Shown one piece after another: positions 1 through 9,842 of a DNA stretch of 64,000 nucleotides. The notes beneath the pieces are model-generated. The model was not told the DNA's origin. It did no database searches and was given only the letters and a program-made list of their open reading frames with translations. Source of the stretch: Bacteroidales bacterium (GTDB taxonomy: Bacteria > Bacteroidota > Bacteroidia > Bacteroidales > M50B96); assembly GCA_018401015.1 (NCBI GenBank), contig JAGYLP010000006.1:91805-155804 (forward strand), read 5' to 3'. Position numbers and translations under genes: made by a program. How positions within the stretch are numbered: the first letter of the stretch is position 1; every line of letters starts with the position of its first letter.

Positions 1-372
1 GGTTTCCAGCTCTTTTACCTCAGTAAAAGTTTGCGACGACGGAAAACCACCAATTACCGAGGTAATACCAACTCCTTTTTGCTTCAAATGATGCTTGACC
101 GTATCCACCATCGAAGGGTAAACACAAATGGAGGCTACCGAAGGAAAATCGGGAATATGCTGCCCCATGCCATTCACTCGTTCGCACATGCCCCGGATTT
201 TGGCAGGGTGGTCGGTCGTTTCTAAACTCGTTAAATCAATGCAGGAAAAAAGGAGCTTGAATACTTCGGCTTGTTTGTAATCCTGAGTCTTTGCAAGAAT
301 CGACTCCAGGTCGGGATACTTGGTAATAGCTTCTTCCCAGGTGGGATAGGTGTTTAGGTCGGTTTTGCTCAT
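1..372 (-). CDS. deoC: Deoxyribose-phosphate aldolase, partial (C-terminus beyond the window)
   Basis: Class I aldolase that splits 2-deoxyribose 5-phosphate into glyceraldehyde 3-phosphate and acetaldehyde in deoxynucleoside catabolism. The ATG is at 370-372 on the minus strand (MSKTDLNTYPTWEEA) and the reading frame stays open to base 1, so only about 124 N-terminal residues are present. The stretch VASICVYPSMV followed by GVGITSVIGGFPSSQT is the family's first strand and phosphate-side loop. The N-terminal extension before this block fits the longer DeoC form. The gene lies 9 bases downstream of the M14 peptidase stop on the same strand, so co-transcription is possible. The catalytic lysine lies outside the window. 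Confidence 0.88.
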   Translation of the reverse strand, partial: MSKTDLNTYPTWEEAITKYPDLESILAKTQDYKQAEVFKLLFSCIDLTSLETTDHPAKIRGMCERVNGMGQHIPDFPSVASICVYPSMVDTVKHHLKQKGVGITSVIGGFPSSQTFTEVKELET

Positions 373-381
373 CGTAGAGAA

Positions 382-2187
382 TTAAAAAGATTTTAAATCG
401 TGCTTAACGCCATATTTCTTCACTCGGTTTAATTTCAGAACCGGGTACTTGTTAATTAGTCTATCGTAGTAAGGGCTTTGCTTGTAAAACCAATTCATCA
501 GAGCCCAGTGGTTATTCGCCAATTCAGGATTATCTGCTTTAAATTGCTCGAAGCGCTCTTTCAAATCAGGATCTTTTTTAATCATTTCGAGAGCCATCGG
601 CTCCATAACGTAAATCTCGGCATACTCCTTTTGCTCGAAAATGCTGTTAAAGAAACCCCAGCTCAAAAGTGAATTATTCGCATGAGGTTCCAATAAATGC
701 GCTATGAGGGGAGCACGCACCTGTTCAATGGGGATGTAAATACTACCTGCCGGCAAAAACCGGTTCTCTTCAATCGGTTCAAACGCTTTAATATTAAGCC
801 TTATGCGCGATTCAAACGGTCGTCGATCCCACTCCACATCGGTAAATTCATAGCTCTCGAATAGTTGAAAGGTAGCATCTTCCATCACAAAAAATTCAAC
901 TCCGTGCCACTGCAATCGCTCAATCACTTCGGTCCATTCCGGCGGAATGAAATATGCTTCGGGCAATTTTACCTCATCGCTTGGTTCCGACACATTAAAA
1001 TACGGCCGAACGAACTCCTGTTTAGCTTTACCATAACGAAACCACTCTTTACCGGTCAGTTCCGACAATACTTTTTCGTATTCAATTCCTTTGAAACGAA
1101 CCAGGGTGCTGTCGTTGTAATTCATTTGAAAATTCAGCGGAAAAGCTCTCCGACGAAATAAACGAGATTGAGTTTTTTTATCGGCCGACAGAACAAGCGA
1201 GCGCAAAGTAAGCGAGCGCTCCGAAACATATTCCAAACTAAACTTAAGCAATTCATAAGTCGATTCTACCCGAACCGGATAAGGCTTCAACATGTGTGTT
1301 TCGATGAGCAATCCCGGCCGATTCATCAGCGCCACATAACCGGTACTGGTCATGGGTGAGCCAACTCCCGAACGTAAACCACTTTCGGGATTATGCCATT
1401 CGCGCGACTGAACATAGGGAAATATCGACATTTGTTTCAGCTCCATGTATCGTTCCATGCTGGGAATAAAATCTTCCTGCTGCCAACGCGTCAGTTTTTC
1501 TTCCATATTCCCATAAATCTCCATGTGATAAGTAATCGGATACTCGTAATCGCCTCCGTTGGTCGTATGCGTATCGATAAAAAAATCGGGTAACCAGGTA
1601 TGAAACATTTTCAGCCATTGACGCATTTCGGGTGAGTCGGCTTTCAGGTAATCACGATTCAGGTTCAAGTTTTGTGCATTGGCCCGGAATCCGGTTTCGA
1701 TAGGCCCTTTCTGATTAATCCGGTTGTATTTGCTCCATCGTTCGTGCCCATCTACATTGAAAATGGGAACAAACAGCACACAGATATTATCCAATTTTTC
1801 CTGGTCTTTACCATCGATAAAATAGTCGCGAAAGAGCATCAATCCGGCATCTTTACCCGCCGGTTCACCGGGATGAATAGCAGCTTGTACCATCACTACC
1901 ACTTTCCCCGAAGCGCGCACCTCTTCCGGGGTAAATTTCCCATCGGAGTTGAAAATCAACAAGGGTAATTCACGACCCTGCGGACTATAGCCAAAAGCCT
2001 CATAATGAATATCATCGGAATTATAAGCCAGTTGTTTACAAAACCGCAGTGTTTCTTCGTAGCGGGGCGTTTCCATCCCCTTCGATTTTTCGTAGGGAGT
2101 AGTCCAGTCCAGAATTTGAGCCTGTAAGCCGGTGAAAAGCAGCATAAACAGCACACTTAACCAGAAGGAAGTCATCAATCGTTGCAT
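382..2187 (-). CDS. Secreted M14-family zinc carboxypeptidase
   Basis: Exported metallopeptidase of the M14 (carboxypeptidase A-like) fold. The zinc motif HPGE lies near residue 104, followed by substrate-binding Arg in the RDYLKADSPE stretch, a third zinc His in IDTHTTNGG and the catalytic Glu in LLIETHMLKPY. I chose the start at 2187 because MQRLMTSFWLSVLFMLLFTGLQAQ is a clean Sec signal peptide. An upstream in-frame ATG at 2250 would add 21 mostly polar residues in front of it. The C-terminal half has no recognised domain and no T9SS sorting signal, so a periplasmic site is most likely. It lies divergent from the S46 peptidase gene, which fits a shared role in peptide scavenging (inference). 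Confidence 0.85.
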   Translation of the reverse strand: MQRLMTSFWLSVLFMLLFTGLQAQILDWTTPYEKSKGMETPRYEETLRFCKQLAYNSDDIHYEAFGYSPQGRELPLLIFNSDGKFTPEEVRASGKVVVMVQAAIHPGEPAGKDAGLMLFRDYFIDGKDQEKLDNICVLFVPIFNVDGHERWSKYNRINQKGPIETGFRANAQNLNLNRDYLKADSPEMRQWLKMFHTWLPDFFIDTHTTNGGDYEYPITYHMEIYGNMEEKLTRWQQEDFIPSMERYMELKQMSIFPYVQSREWHNPESGLRSGVGSPMTSTGYVALMNRPGLLIETHMLKPYPVRVESTYELLKFSLEYVSERSLTLRSLVLSADKKTQSRLFRRRAFPLNFQMNYNDSTLVRFKGIEYEKVLSELTGKEWFRYGKAKQEFVRPYFNVSEPSDEVKLPEAYFIPPEWTEVIERLQWHGVEFFVMEDATFQLFESYEFTDVEWDRRPFESRIRLNIKAFEPIEENRFLPAGSIYIPIEQVRAPLIAHLLEPHANNSLLSWGFFNSIFEQKEYAEIYVMEPMALEMIKKDPDLKERFEQFKADNPELANNHWALMNWFYKQSPYYDRLINKYPVLKLNRVKKYGVKHDLKSF

Positions 2188-2332
2188 GGGAAGCATTCTT
2201 TTGTTGCCCTCAAAAGTAAGAAAAGGTCTTTGATTATCGTCGTTGCCCATTTCCTTGTAATTCCTTGCTCAAACATGTTACGGAAGAGGCCGAAAAACAT
2301 TTTTTCTTCTCGGCTAAAAACAGCAAGTTTGG

Positions 2333-2340
2333 TAAGTTTG
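2333..2340 (+). promoter_or_regulatory. Candidate -7 box (TAAGTTTG) for the S46 peptidase gene
   Basis: TAAGTTTG matches the Bacteroidota housekeeping -7 consensus TAnnTTTG. It is 35 bases upstream of the peptidase ATG in the divergent intergenic region. No convincing -33 TTTG was seen at the usual spacing. Confidence 0.45.
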
Positions 2341-2374
2341 CAAGTTCTTAATAACTAACCAAATCTTATAGAAC

Positions 2375-4504
2375 ATGCACCTCATTTATAGAACAAGTAT
2401 TTTACTCCTTATCGTCTTCATTTCTTTTCAACCTCGTGTTTCGGCCGACGAAGGAATGTGGCTGCCCTTGTACCTTAAACAGCTCAACGAAGCCAAGATG
2501 AAGCAACTGGGTCTGGAACTCACTGCCGACGATATCTACAACATCAATCAATCGTCGTTAAAAGATGCAATTGTGCAGTTTGGAGGTGGGTGCACCGGCG
2601 AAATGATCTCGGCCGAAGGCTTACTCTTAACCAATCACCACTGCGGATTAGGGCAGATCCAACAACACAGCAGCGTGGAAAACGATATCCTGCAAAACGG
2701 ATTCTGGGCTTACGACAAAAGCCAGGAACTGGTTAATCCAGGTTTATCGGTGAAATTTCTGGTTCGTATGGAAAATGTAAGTGAGCGAATCAATGCTCTC
2801 TTACAACCCGAGATGACCGAGAAGGAACGGAATGAAGTAATCCTCGCCGAAAGCAAGAAAATTGAAAAGGAAGCAACGAACGACAATCATTACGAAGCAC
2901 GCGTTTATCCATTTTTTGCCGGAAACGAATTCTACCTCATTCTGTACGAGGTTTTTAAAGATGTACGCCTCGTTGGAACACCCGCCTGGGGAATTGGAAA
3001 ATTCGGCGCCGATACCGACAACTGGATGTGGCCCCGACACAAGGGCGATTTCTGCCTTTTCCGGGTTTATACAGCCCCCGATGGCAGCCCGGCGGAATAT
3101 GCCCCTGAGAATGTTCCCCTTCAGCCTAAACATCATTTCCCCATTTCGCTTAAAGGCTATCAGGAAAACGACTTTACCATGATCTTAGGCTACCCCGGTC
3201 GCACCAACCGCTACCTCTCCTCGGCCGGAGTAGAAAAGTTGCTCAAATACTCCGCTCCCACCATCATTCAGGTTAGAACGGCCAAACTCGATATTTACCG
3301 AGCCAGCATGGATGCCGACCCCGATGTGTTCATTCAATATGCCTCGAAACAAGCACGCACATCCAATTATTGGAAATATTCAATCGGCCAGGTCAAACAG
3401 CTTAAGCGAAACAAAGTAATCGACCGGAAATTGGAATTAGAAAAACGTTTCGAAGCATGGTTGCAAGCTAACCCGGATAAACAAGAAACCTACGGAAACG
3501 CACTGCCCCTTGTACTGAATGGATACCGCGAACTTTTTCAATACGAAAATGCCTCGAATTATTTCATGGAGGCTATCGCCAGAGGGAGCGAGATCCTGAG
3601 TTTTGCGAATTTAGTAACCCGGCAAACGCAGGCAAAAGGAACCAACAACGACCAACTCCGAGCCACCATTACCAGCCACTTTAAAGATTTTCACGCCCCG
3701 ACCGATCAAAAAGTACTGGCAGCCATGCTCTTACTCTACGAGGAAAACGTGCCCGAAGCATTTCATCCCGATGAATTCAAAAAAATAGCCCGCAAAGCCA
3801 AAGGCGATTACAGCAAATTTGCCGAAAAACTCTTCAAGAAATCAGCTTTTGCCAGCGAAGAAGCTTGTTTAGAGCTCCTCGATAAACCGGAAAAATATGC
3901 CAAAGACGACGCTTATGAATTATTCCGTGCCTTTGTTGAATCCTACCTGGAAGTGAAAAAGCTTACCGACCCCGTGAACGAATCCATTCAACGAGGAGAA
4001 CGCCTCTTTTTAGCCGGATTGCGGGAAATGGAGGCAAACCGCGATTTTTATCCCGATGCCAATTTCACGATGCGACTCACCTATGGAACCATAGGCGGCT
4101 ACGAACCAGCCGATGCTGTTTACTACGATTCCTACACCCTCATTGAAGGAATCATGGAGAAAGAAATACCCGGCAACTGGGAATTCGATGTGCCCGAAAA
4201 TTTAAAACAAGCATTCGAAACCAAGGATTACGGTCGATACACCAACGATAAAGGGGAATTGGTTGTCAATTTCATTACCAATACCGATATAACCGGCGGA
4301 AATTCCGGTTCGCCCGTCCTGAACGGGAAAGGCGAATTAATCGGTTGCGCCTTCGATGGCAACTGGGAAGCCATGAGTGGCGATATTGCTTTTGAACCCG
4401 AATTGCAGCGAACTATTGTGGTCGATAGCCGTTTTATCCTTTTTGTAATCGATAAACTAGCCGGGGCTCAAAACCTCATTAACGAATTGACAATTATTGA
4501 ATAG
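2375..4504 (+). CDS. S46-family dipeptidyl-peptidase, DPP7-like
   Basis: Periplasmic serine peptidase that releases dipeptides from peptide N-termini for uptake, a family typical of proteolytic Bacteroidota. A signal peptide covers about residues 1-24 (ending VSA), followed by the family opening DEGMWLP. The catalytic His lies in TNHHC (residues 86-90) and the catalytic Ser is S644 in GGNSGSPV. The residue 18 positions after the Ser is Gly (G662, FDGNW). In characterised members Gly here goes with DPP7 specificity for hydrophobic P1, while Arg marks the acidic-specific DPP11. Length 709 aa is normal. The stop is 1 base before lipA, so it may lead the lipA-lipB operon. A paralogue lies at 60885-63050. 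Confidence 0.93.
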   Translation: MHLIYRTSILLLIVFISFQPRVSADEGMWLPLYLKQLNEAKMKQLGLELTADDIYNINQSSLKDAIVQFGGGCTGEMISAEGLLLTNHHCGLGQIQQHSSVENDILQNGFWAYDKSQELVNPGLSVKFLVRMENVSERINALLQPEMTEKERNEVILAESKKIEKEATNDNHYEARVYPFFAGNEFYLILYEVFKDVRLVGTPAWGIGKFGADTDNWMWPRHKGDFCLFRVYTAPDGSPAEYAPENVPLQPKHHFPISLKGYQENDFTMILGYPGRTNRYLSSAGVEKLLKYSAPTIIQVRTAKLDIYRASMDADPDVFIQYASKQARTSNYWKYSIGQVKQLKRNKVIDRKLELEKRFEAWLQANPDKQETYGNALPLVLNGYRELFQYENASNYFMEAIARGSEILSFANLVTRQTQAKGTNNDQLRATITSHFKDFHAPTDQKVLAAMLLLYEENVPEAFHPDEFKKIARKAKGDYSKFAEKLFKKSAFASEEACLELLDKPEKYAKDDAYELFRAFVESYLEVKKLTDPVNESIQRGERLFLAGLREMEANRDFYPDANFTMRLTYGTIGGYEPADAVYYDSYTLIEGIMEKEIPGNWEFDVPENLKQAFETKDYGRYTNDKGELVVNFITNTDITGGNSGSPVLNGKGELIGCAFDGNWEAMSGDIAFEPELQRTIVVDSRFILFVIDKLAGAQNLINELTIIE

Positions 4505-4505
4505 C

Positions 4506-5366
4506 ATGGAAAGTAAACTCATAAATAGCCGCCGCAAACCCGATTGGTTGAAAATACGGCTACCCCTCGGTGAAACCGTTAAACAAGTGCGCGGCGTAAT
4601 CGAAGAGCATGGACTGCACACCATTTGTACCAGCGGAGCCTGCCCAAACCAAGCCGAATGTTGGGGCGCCGGAACAGCCACCTTCATGATCCTGGGCGAT
4701 ATCTGCACACGGGCTTGCAAGTTCTGCAACGTAAAATCGGGAAAACCGATGGCAGCCGACTATGCCGAACCTCAGCGCGTAGCTACCTCCATCAAACTCC
4801 TGCAAATTAAACACGCCGTGATTACTTCGGTCGATCGCGACGATTTAGAAGACGGAGGCGCCGAAATTTGGGCCATGACCATCCGAAAAGTAAAAGAACA
4901 GAATCCCGGTCTTACCATGGAAGTCCTCATTCCGGATTTCAACGGAATTCAAAAGCATATCCAACAGGTTATCGATGAAAAACCCGAAGTAATTTCGCAT
5001 AACCTCGAAACCGTCCGCCGATTAACTCCTAAAATCCGATCGAGAGCAAAATACGATTTGAGCTTGAAAGTACTCGAATTCATCGCATCGCAAGGCATTG
5101 TGGCGAAATCGGGAATCATGCTCGGCTTGGGCGAAACCCAAGATGAAGTAATCGAAACCATGGACGATTTACGAGCCGTAGGAGTAAGCGTACTAACCAT
5201 TGGACAATACCTGCAACCTACCAAAGCGCATCTCGAAGTGCAGGAATACATCGACCCCGAAGTATTCAAGTACTATCACGAAGTAGGAAAAGCAAAAGGC
5301 TTCCGCCATGTGGAAAGTGGTCCCATGGTTCGCTCATCGTATCATGCCGAACGACACATTAAATAA
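4506..5366 (+). CDS. lipA: Lipoyl synthase
   Basis: Radical-SAM enzyme that inserts two sulfurs into protein-bound octanoyl groups to make lipoyl cofactor. The auxiliary cluster motif CTSGACPNQAEC precedes the radical-SAM motif CTRACKFC, both near the N-terminus as in LipA. The C-terminal SSYHAERH contains the conserved RSSY ligand. The ATG at 4506 is 1 base after the S46 stop; a TTG three codons earlier overlaps that stop and is less likely. The 286 aa length is typical. It is followed 6 bases later by lipB, giving the full endogenous lipoate pathway. The H-protein substrate gene gcvH and the salvage ligase lplA are in the same window. Confidence 0.96.
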   Translation: MESKLINSRRKPDWLKIRLPLGETVKQVRGVIEEHGLHTICTSGACPNQAECWGAGTATFMILGDICTRACKFCNVKSGKPMAADYAEPQRVATSIKLLQIKHAVITSVDRDDLEDGGAEIWAMTIRKVKEQNPGLTMEVLIPDFNGIQKHIQQVIDEKPEVISHNLETVRRLTPKIRSRAKYDLSLKVLEFIASQGIVAKSGIMLGLGETQDEVIETMDDLRAVGVSVLTIGQYLQPTKAHLEVQEYIDPEVFKYYHEVGKAKGFRHVESGPMVRSSYHAERHIK

Positions 5367-5372
5367 ACGACA

Positions 5373-6086
5373 ATGAATCATCAGGTCTTGTTCCGGGATT
5401 TGGGTCGAATGGATTATCGTTCCGCCTGGGATTTACAGGAAACTCATTTCAACGCCATCCTTGAACAGAAAAAACAGAATCAAAACCATCCGGGAACAAG
5501 TCCTGATTCAACACCGAATTACCTCTTTTTTGTAGAACACCCACCGGTTTATACCCTGGGCAAAAGTGGCGATCAAAACAACCTACTCATTTCGACCCTG
5601 GAATTGCAAAAAATTCAGGCCGAATACGTCGAAACCAATCGAGGAGGCGACATCACTTTTCACGGTCCCGGACAAATTGTGGCTTACCCCATCCTGGATT
5701 TGGAAAATTTCTCGATTGGACTGAAAACCTATATCGATAAACTCGAAGAAGTGGTTATCAAAACCCTCCTCGACTATGGCATTTCATCGAGCCGGCTCGA
5801 TCATGCAACCGGAGTTTGGCTCGATGCCGGGATTCCGGGCAAAGAGCGAAAAATTTGTGCTATCGGAGTGCGTACCAGCAAGTTCGTTACCATGCACGGA
5901 TTCGCCTTTAACATCAATACGCAACTCGATTATTTCAATTCCATTCATCCCTGTGGATTTACCAATAAAGGGGTTACTTCATTGAAAAAAGAGCTCGGTA
6001 AAACAATCGACGTGGAGGAAGTAAAAACAAAACTGAAAACTCATTTTCAACAAGAGTTTTCCATGATATTGATGGAACAGCCCTAA
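5373..6086 (+). CDS. lipB: Octanoyl-[acyl-carrier-protein]-protein N-octanoyltransferase
   Basis: Transfers octanoate from ACP to target lysines of lipoyl domains, the step before LipA. Seen: RGGDITFHGPGQIVAYP (the family signature), the conserved Lys in KICAIGVR, and the acyl-thioester Cys in FNSIHPCGF. Length 237 aa is normal. It follows lipA by 6 bases. Its TAA stop shares one base with the ATG of the next methyltransferase gene (TAATG), indicating translational coupling of the three genes. Confidence 0.96.
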   Translation: MNHQVLFRDLGRMDYRSAWDLQETHFNAILEQKKQNQNHPGTSPDSTPNYLFFVEHPPVYTLGKSGDQNNLLISTLELQKIQAEYVETNRGGDITFHGPGQIVAYPILDLENFSIGLKTYIDKLEEVVIKTLLDYGISSSRLDHATGVWLDAGIPGKERKICAIGVRTSKFVTMHGFAFNINTQLDYFNSIHPCGFTNKGVTSLKKELGKTIDVEEVKTKLKTHFQQEFSMILMEQP

Positions 6087-6835
6087 TGCTCAGTAAAGCC
6101 AAAATAAAACTCATCCAGTCGTTGCAGCATAAAAAATACCGCGACGAACATCGTCTCTTCCTGGCCGAAGGGAATAAAATATGCCCGGAGGTATTGAAGT
6201 CGAATGCCAAAATCCAATACCTCATTGCCCTTCCGTCGTGGTTGGAAAGCAATAACCCGAAGGTATCGGGTTACGAAATCATCGAGACCGACGAAGCAGG
6301 CATGAAAAAAGTATCGCAACTAGCTCATCCTCAAGAAGTGATGATGGTCATTGAAAAGCCCGACCATCCCTGGATTCCACTTCCGCATAAAACACCCATT
6401 ATCGTGCTCGATGGCATTCGCGATCCGGGAAATCTGGGGACCATTATTCGATTAGCCGACTGGTTTGGATACCAGAAAATAGTTCTTTCGAAGGATAGTG
6501 TCGATTATTTCAACCCGAAAGTAATTCAGGCGAGCATGGGCAGTTTTCTCCGCATCGATTGGTCGTATTTCGATTTGCCGGATTACTTTTCAACGCTGCC
6601 TCAAGCGAGCGTTTACGGAACGTTTATGGATGGGAAAAGCCTCTTTCGGGAACGCTTGAGCGACGCTACTCATTTTGTTTTAGGAAACGAAGGACAGGGA
6701 ATATCCGAGCAAATGATGCCCTTTATTCATCGTCGCATAAGCATTCCCTCGCATCCGCTTTCCATTGCCGAGAGCCTCAACGTTGCCACTGCCTCCGCTA
6801 TTCTCCTGTCGGAATTGTATCGGCAGGGAGGCTAA
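6086..6835 (+). CDS. SpoU/TrmH-family RNA 2'-O-methyltransferase
   Basis: SAM-dependent SPOUT-class methyltransferase acting on rRNA or tRNA ribose. The N-terminal approximately 90 residues form the substrate-binding domain. The three SPOUT motifs are clear: LDGIRDPGNLGTIIR, NEGQGIS and SIPSHPLSIAESLNVA, the last forming the trefoil knot. Length 249 aa fits RlmB/TrmH relatives. The exact RNA target cannot be assigned from sequence. Its start overlaps the lipB stop by one base, and it converges on recX. Confidence 0.88.
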   Translation: MLSKAKIKLIQSLQHKKYRDEHRLFLAEGNKICPEVLKSNAKIQYLIALPSWLESNNPKVSGYEIIETDEAGMKKVSQLAHPQEVMMVIEKPDHPWIPLPHKTPIIVLDGIRDPGNLGTIIRLADWFGYQKIVLSKDSVDYFNPKVIQASMGSFLRIDWSYFDLPDYFSTLPQASVYGTFMDGKSLFRERLSDATHFVLGNEGQGISEQMMPFIHRRISIPSHPLSIAESLNVATASAILLSELYRQGG

Positions 6836-6854
6836 ATCACCTCCACATCCTCTC

Positions 6855-7352
6855 TCACAAATCCGTGTCCTTCAGAATTTCGGGGAGAAGCCGCTGAACG
6901 CTTTCCATATCGAAGCCGCGAGAGGCTGCAAATCGTAGCAACTTCGCTTGCAATTCCCAGTTGTTTCGAGCCGAAAGCGACTTCTTTTTTCTCTCCAACT
7001 CCGAACGAATCAGCTGATTCCAGTCAAATTCTTCCTCTAATTCCAAAAATACTTGTCGAACGAGGGAATCATCGAGCCTTTTCCGCCGAAGCATGAAGCT
7101 TATCTTGTTGCGGCCCCATTTGGAATAGCGGTGTTTATCGCGGATGTAGGCCCGGATATAGCGCGTCTCGTTGAGAAAACCTTCGTCGATAAGTTGCTTT
7201 AAAACAAGCTGTTGATCAGCTTCCCGCAAACCCCAATTGCGCATCTTCTCCATTACATCGTAGCTACACTTCTCCTGTCGGGAACAGAGTGTTTGCAAAC
7301 GCGATAAGGCACTTGCTTTGGAAATGGGAGAAGAGGGCTGCTTTTCCGTCAT
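6855..7352 (-). CDS. recX: RecX-family regulator of RecA
   Basis: Small helical-repeat protein that binds RecA filaments and limits strand exchange. The opening ALSRLQTLCSRQEKCSYDV and the later GFLNETRYIRAYIRDKHRYSKWGRNKI are typical RecX repeat cores. Length 165 aa is normal. The ATG begins one base after the mpl stop on the same strand, so the two are surely co-transcribed. recA itself is not in the window. Confidence 0.88.
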   Translation of the reverse strand: MTEKQPSSPISKASALSRLQTLCSRQEKCSYDVMEKMRNWGLREADQQLVLKQLIDEGFLNETRYIRAYIRDKHRYSKWGRNKISFMLRRKRLDDSLVRQVFLELEEEFDWNQLIRSELERKKKSLSARNNWELQAKLLRFAASRGFDMESVQRLLPEILKDTDL

Positions 7353-7353
7353 T

Positions 7354-8712
7354 TTATCGATTCAAAAGCTGGTGAGCCAATTCGTCGAAACGAATTCCCG
7401 AAAAATTACCGGAACTCATCAGTAGGAGATTGGTGTTGTCTAATTGCAATGATTCCAGATAAGCCCGAATTTCGGTTGCATCGTTCATCACGTTTACCTC
7501 CGATGCAAAAGCATCCTTTACTTCTTCTTTGGAAATATCGGGTAAACGCTTCAGCGCCAAAACCGATCGATCAAAAAAGACCAATGCTTCCTGAGCGGGT
7601 TCCATGCTCCCTTTGTATTCCGATAAAAATTCCCGATTCAAAGAACTATAAGTATGCAACTCCATGCAGGCAACTAGCTTTCTTTCAGGAAATTGCTCCC
7701 TAAGTGCCTTGACAGTTGCTTTGAGTTTAGAAGGAGAATGGGCAAAATCGAGGTAAACAGCCGAATGCTCATTCGAACCGAGCAACTGCATCCGTTTAGC
7801 CGCTCCTTTAAAATGAGTCATGGCTTCGTAAAATACTGCATCGGGGATATCGAGCGAACGGATTACATGGTGTGCAGCCTGTATATTTTGCAAATTATGT
7901 TCTCCAAAAACCTGTAAGGGATACGCCTGCTCTCCCTGTAGCAAGTAGCTTACTCCATTGCTTGTGCTGGAAGGATGTGCCTGATACGGAATGCCTGTAA
8001 GGTCATCACGCAATCCTTTCCCAATGGCTTGTAAATGCTCGTCGCCTTCGAAATAAATTAAGCGCCCGTCGGGTTCGATTAAATCGGAGAAAATACGAAA
8101 CTGATCTACATACTGGTCGAAGCGAGGGAACACGTTGATATGGTCCCAGGCAACTCCACTGAGAACGGCAACATGCGGACGATACCAATGAAATTTGGGC
8201 CGGGGATCGAGGGTTGAACTCAAATACTCATCGCCCTCAAAAATGGCCACACTTGCATCGTTTGAAAAACGAACCATTCGGTCGAAACCCTCTACCTGAG
8301 CTCCCACCATGTAATCGAAATCGACTCCGGCATACCGCAACACATGCATGATCATAGAGGTAATGGTGGTTTTTCCATGCGAGCCTCCAATTACTACGCG
8401 GGTTTTCTCCCGGGTTTTCTCGAACAAAAATTCCGGAAAGGACACGACTTTCAATCCAAGTTCCAGCGCTCGTTTAAGTTCCGGATTATCGGCTTTGGCA
8501 TGCATGCCCAAAATGATTAGATCGAGGTCGGAGGTAATTTTATCGGGAAACCAACCAAAAGATTCCGGCAAAATACCGGCTTGCAGCAAGCGCGATTTCG
8601 CCGGATCAAATATCTCGTCGTCCGAACCGCTTACCGTTTCACCCAAATCGTGCAGAGCCAAGGCAAGGTTATGCATTACTGCTCCTCCCATGGCAATTAA
8701 ATGATACCGCAT
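7354..8712 (-). CDS. mpl: UDP-N-acetylmuramate:L-alanyl-gamma-D-glutamyl-meso-diaminopimelate ligase (Mpl type)
   Basis: Mur-ligase family enzyme that recycles murein tripeptide onto UDP-MurNAc. An N-terminal Rossmann-like part begins MRYHLIAMGGAVMHNLA with GSDDEIFDP. The ATP loop is GGSHGKTTITSM, then EGDEYLSSTLDPRPKF, the Mpl-type loop that differs from MurC, and the C-terminal ligase region contains DFAHSPSK. Length 452 aa fits Mpl. MurC is the alternative, but the missing canonical MurC N-terminal GIGGxGMSG and the EGDEY motif favour Mpl. It forms a tight pair with recX. Confidence 0.85.
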   Translation of the reverse strand: MRYHLIAMGGAVMHNLALALHDLGETVSGSDDEIFDPAKSRLLQAGILPESFGWFPDKITSDLDLIILGMHAKADNPELKRALELGLKVVSFPEFLFEKTREKTRVVIGGSHGKTTITSMIMHVLRYAGVDFDYMVGAQVEGFDRMVRFSNDASVAIFEGDEYLSSTLDPRPKFHWYRPHVAVLSGVAWDHINVFPRFDQYVDQFRIFSDLIEPDGRLIYFEGDEHLQAIGKGLRDDLTGIPYQAHPSSTSNGVSYLLQGEQAYPLQVFGEHNLQNIQAAHHVIRSLDIPDAVFYEAMTHFKGAAKRMQLLGSNEHSAVYLDFAHSPSKLKATVKALREQFPERKLVACMELHTYSSLNREFLSEYKGSMEPAQEALVFFDRSVLALKRLPDISKEEVKDAFASEVNVMNDATEIRAYLESLQLDNTNLLLMSSGNFSGIRFDELAHQLLNR

Positions 8713-8933
8713 AGATACGTTTTAAGGATTAATGAACGTAGGTTTTTGCGGGTAAGTGCGTTACCAGCTGCTTTAAGGCGGGCCACTTCACGCAGTGCAA
8801 TCCAACAGAAACCTTTTCAAAGATAATCGGCTTAACAAGAAGCCACAAATGGAAAACACAGGGAATTGCATTTGTTCCCGGATTGGCTTTATCGCTGCAT
8901 AAACTTTTCCCATCTTTAACGTTTATTTCCATC

Positions 8934-9719
8934 ATGCTCCACTTTCAATTCATCGAGAACGAAACCTTTCAAACCCTGCCGGAAGAGATGTTTCATGGGG
9001 GAAGCAATCATAAACCGGATTATCCAATCGAAGCCTCCGGCAAAATGACCTGGTCGGTGCGCAGTTTATTGGTTCGGATAGGTGGCCGAAGTTTCCTGGT
9101 CGATACTGGTTTTGGCACCAAACTCCCGGGAAAGATACAACGAGAATATGCCTTAAAGCGGAACATCGATTCGATTCATTACCCTTCGAACAAAACATTT
9201 TCCGATTCTATCACCGATGTGCTGCTCACCCACTTGCATTTGGATCACGCCGGGGGAAATACCTTTATCGGAACAAATGGAGAAATCCTTCCGAGCTTCC
9301 CAAAGGCCCGCTATTGGTGCAGCCGCGAGCAATACGAATATGCCCTTTCGCCCACGCTTGCCGATCGGGATCGTATTTTCCCAACGATTTTGAAGCATTG
9401 CGTTCGATGAATCGATTGTTTTTTCTGAGGAAGGTTTTTCAGCCGAGGGCATTCGTTGGGAGAGCTCTTCAGCGGACATACGCCGGGCATGGTAATGTAT
9501 CATTTGAAGGGGCGAAAGACCGCTTGTGTTTTGCCGGCGACCTATTACCCTCTGCTGCACACTGCGATGTGAACCTTAGTACATTTACGATTTCGACTGG
9601 AAGCAAGCATTAAAAGAAAAAGGAAGCATTGTTACAACAACTAGCGGCACCGGCGCGTGGGTTGCCTGCAACACGACGCCTATCACTTATTAGGCAAATC
9701 GAAAAAAAGGAAGGGGTGA
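8934..9719 (+). pseudogene. Metallo-beta-lactamase-fold hydrolase, broken by several frameshifts
   Basis: The intact N-terminal frame (8934-9410) reads as a zinc-dependent MBL-fold hydrolase, with VDTGFGTKLPG and the zinc motif THLHLDHAGG. It then hits a stop. Downstream pieces of the same family continue in other frames: FAGDLLPSAAH near 9528-9560, YDFDWKQALKEK near 9590-9620, and QHDAYHLLGK near 9671-9700, ending at the TGA 9717-9719. The ordered fragments show one original gene of about 260 aa with at least three indels. This is either true decay or poor consensus; the converging neighbour is also frame-broken nearby. The start was chosen at MLHFQFIEN; an in-frame start 17 codons upstream looks less natural. 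Confidence 0.75.
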
Positions 9720-9842
9720 ATTTATCTGGCGGGAAAACCTCTTTTTTTGGCTCAAAAGATTCTTCGCTAAGCTTCTTCCCATTTTCATAAACGACTCGTT
9801 TCAGCCATTCCCTTCGGGGTATAGAATAGCCACCACCGGCAG

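Noticed and set aside
8713..8933. Riboswitch or small gene between mpl and the MBL-fold gene
   Set aside because: No conserved aptamer-like structure or coding signal was visible in the 220 bases.
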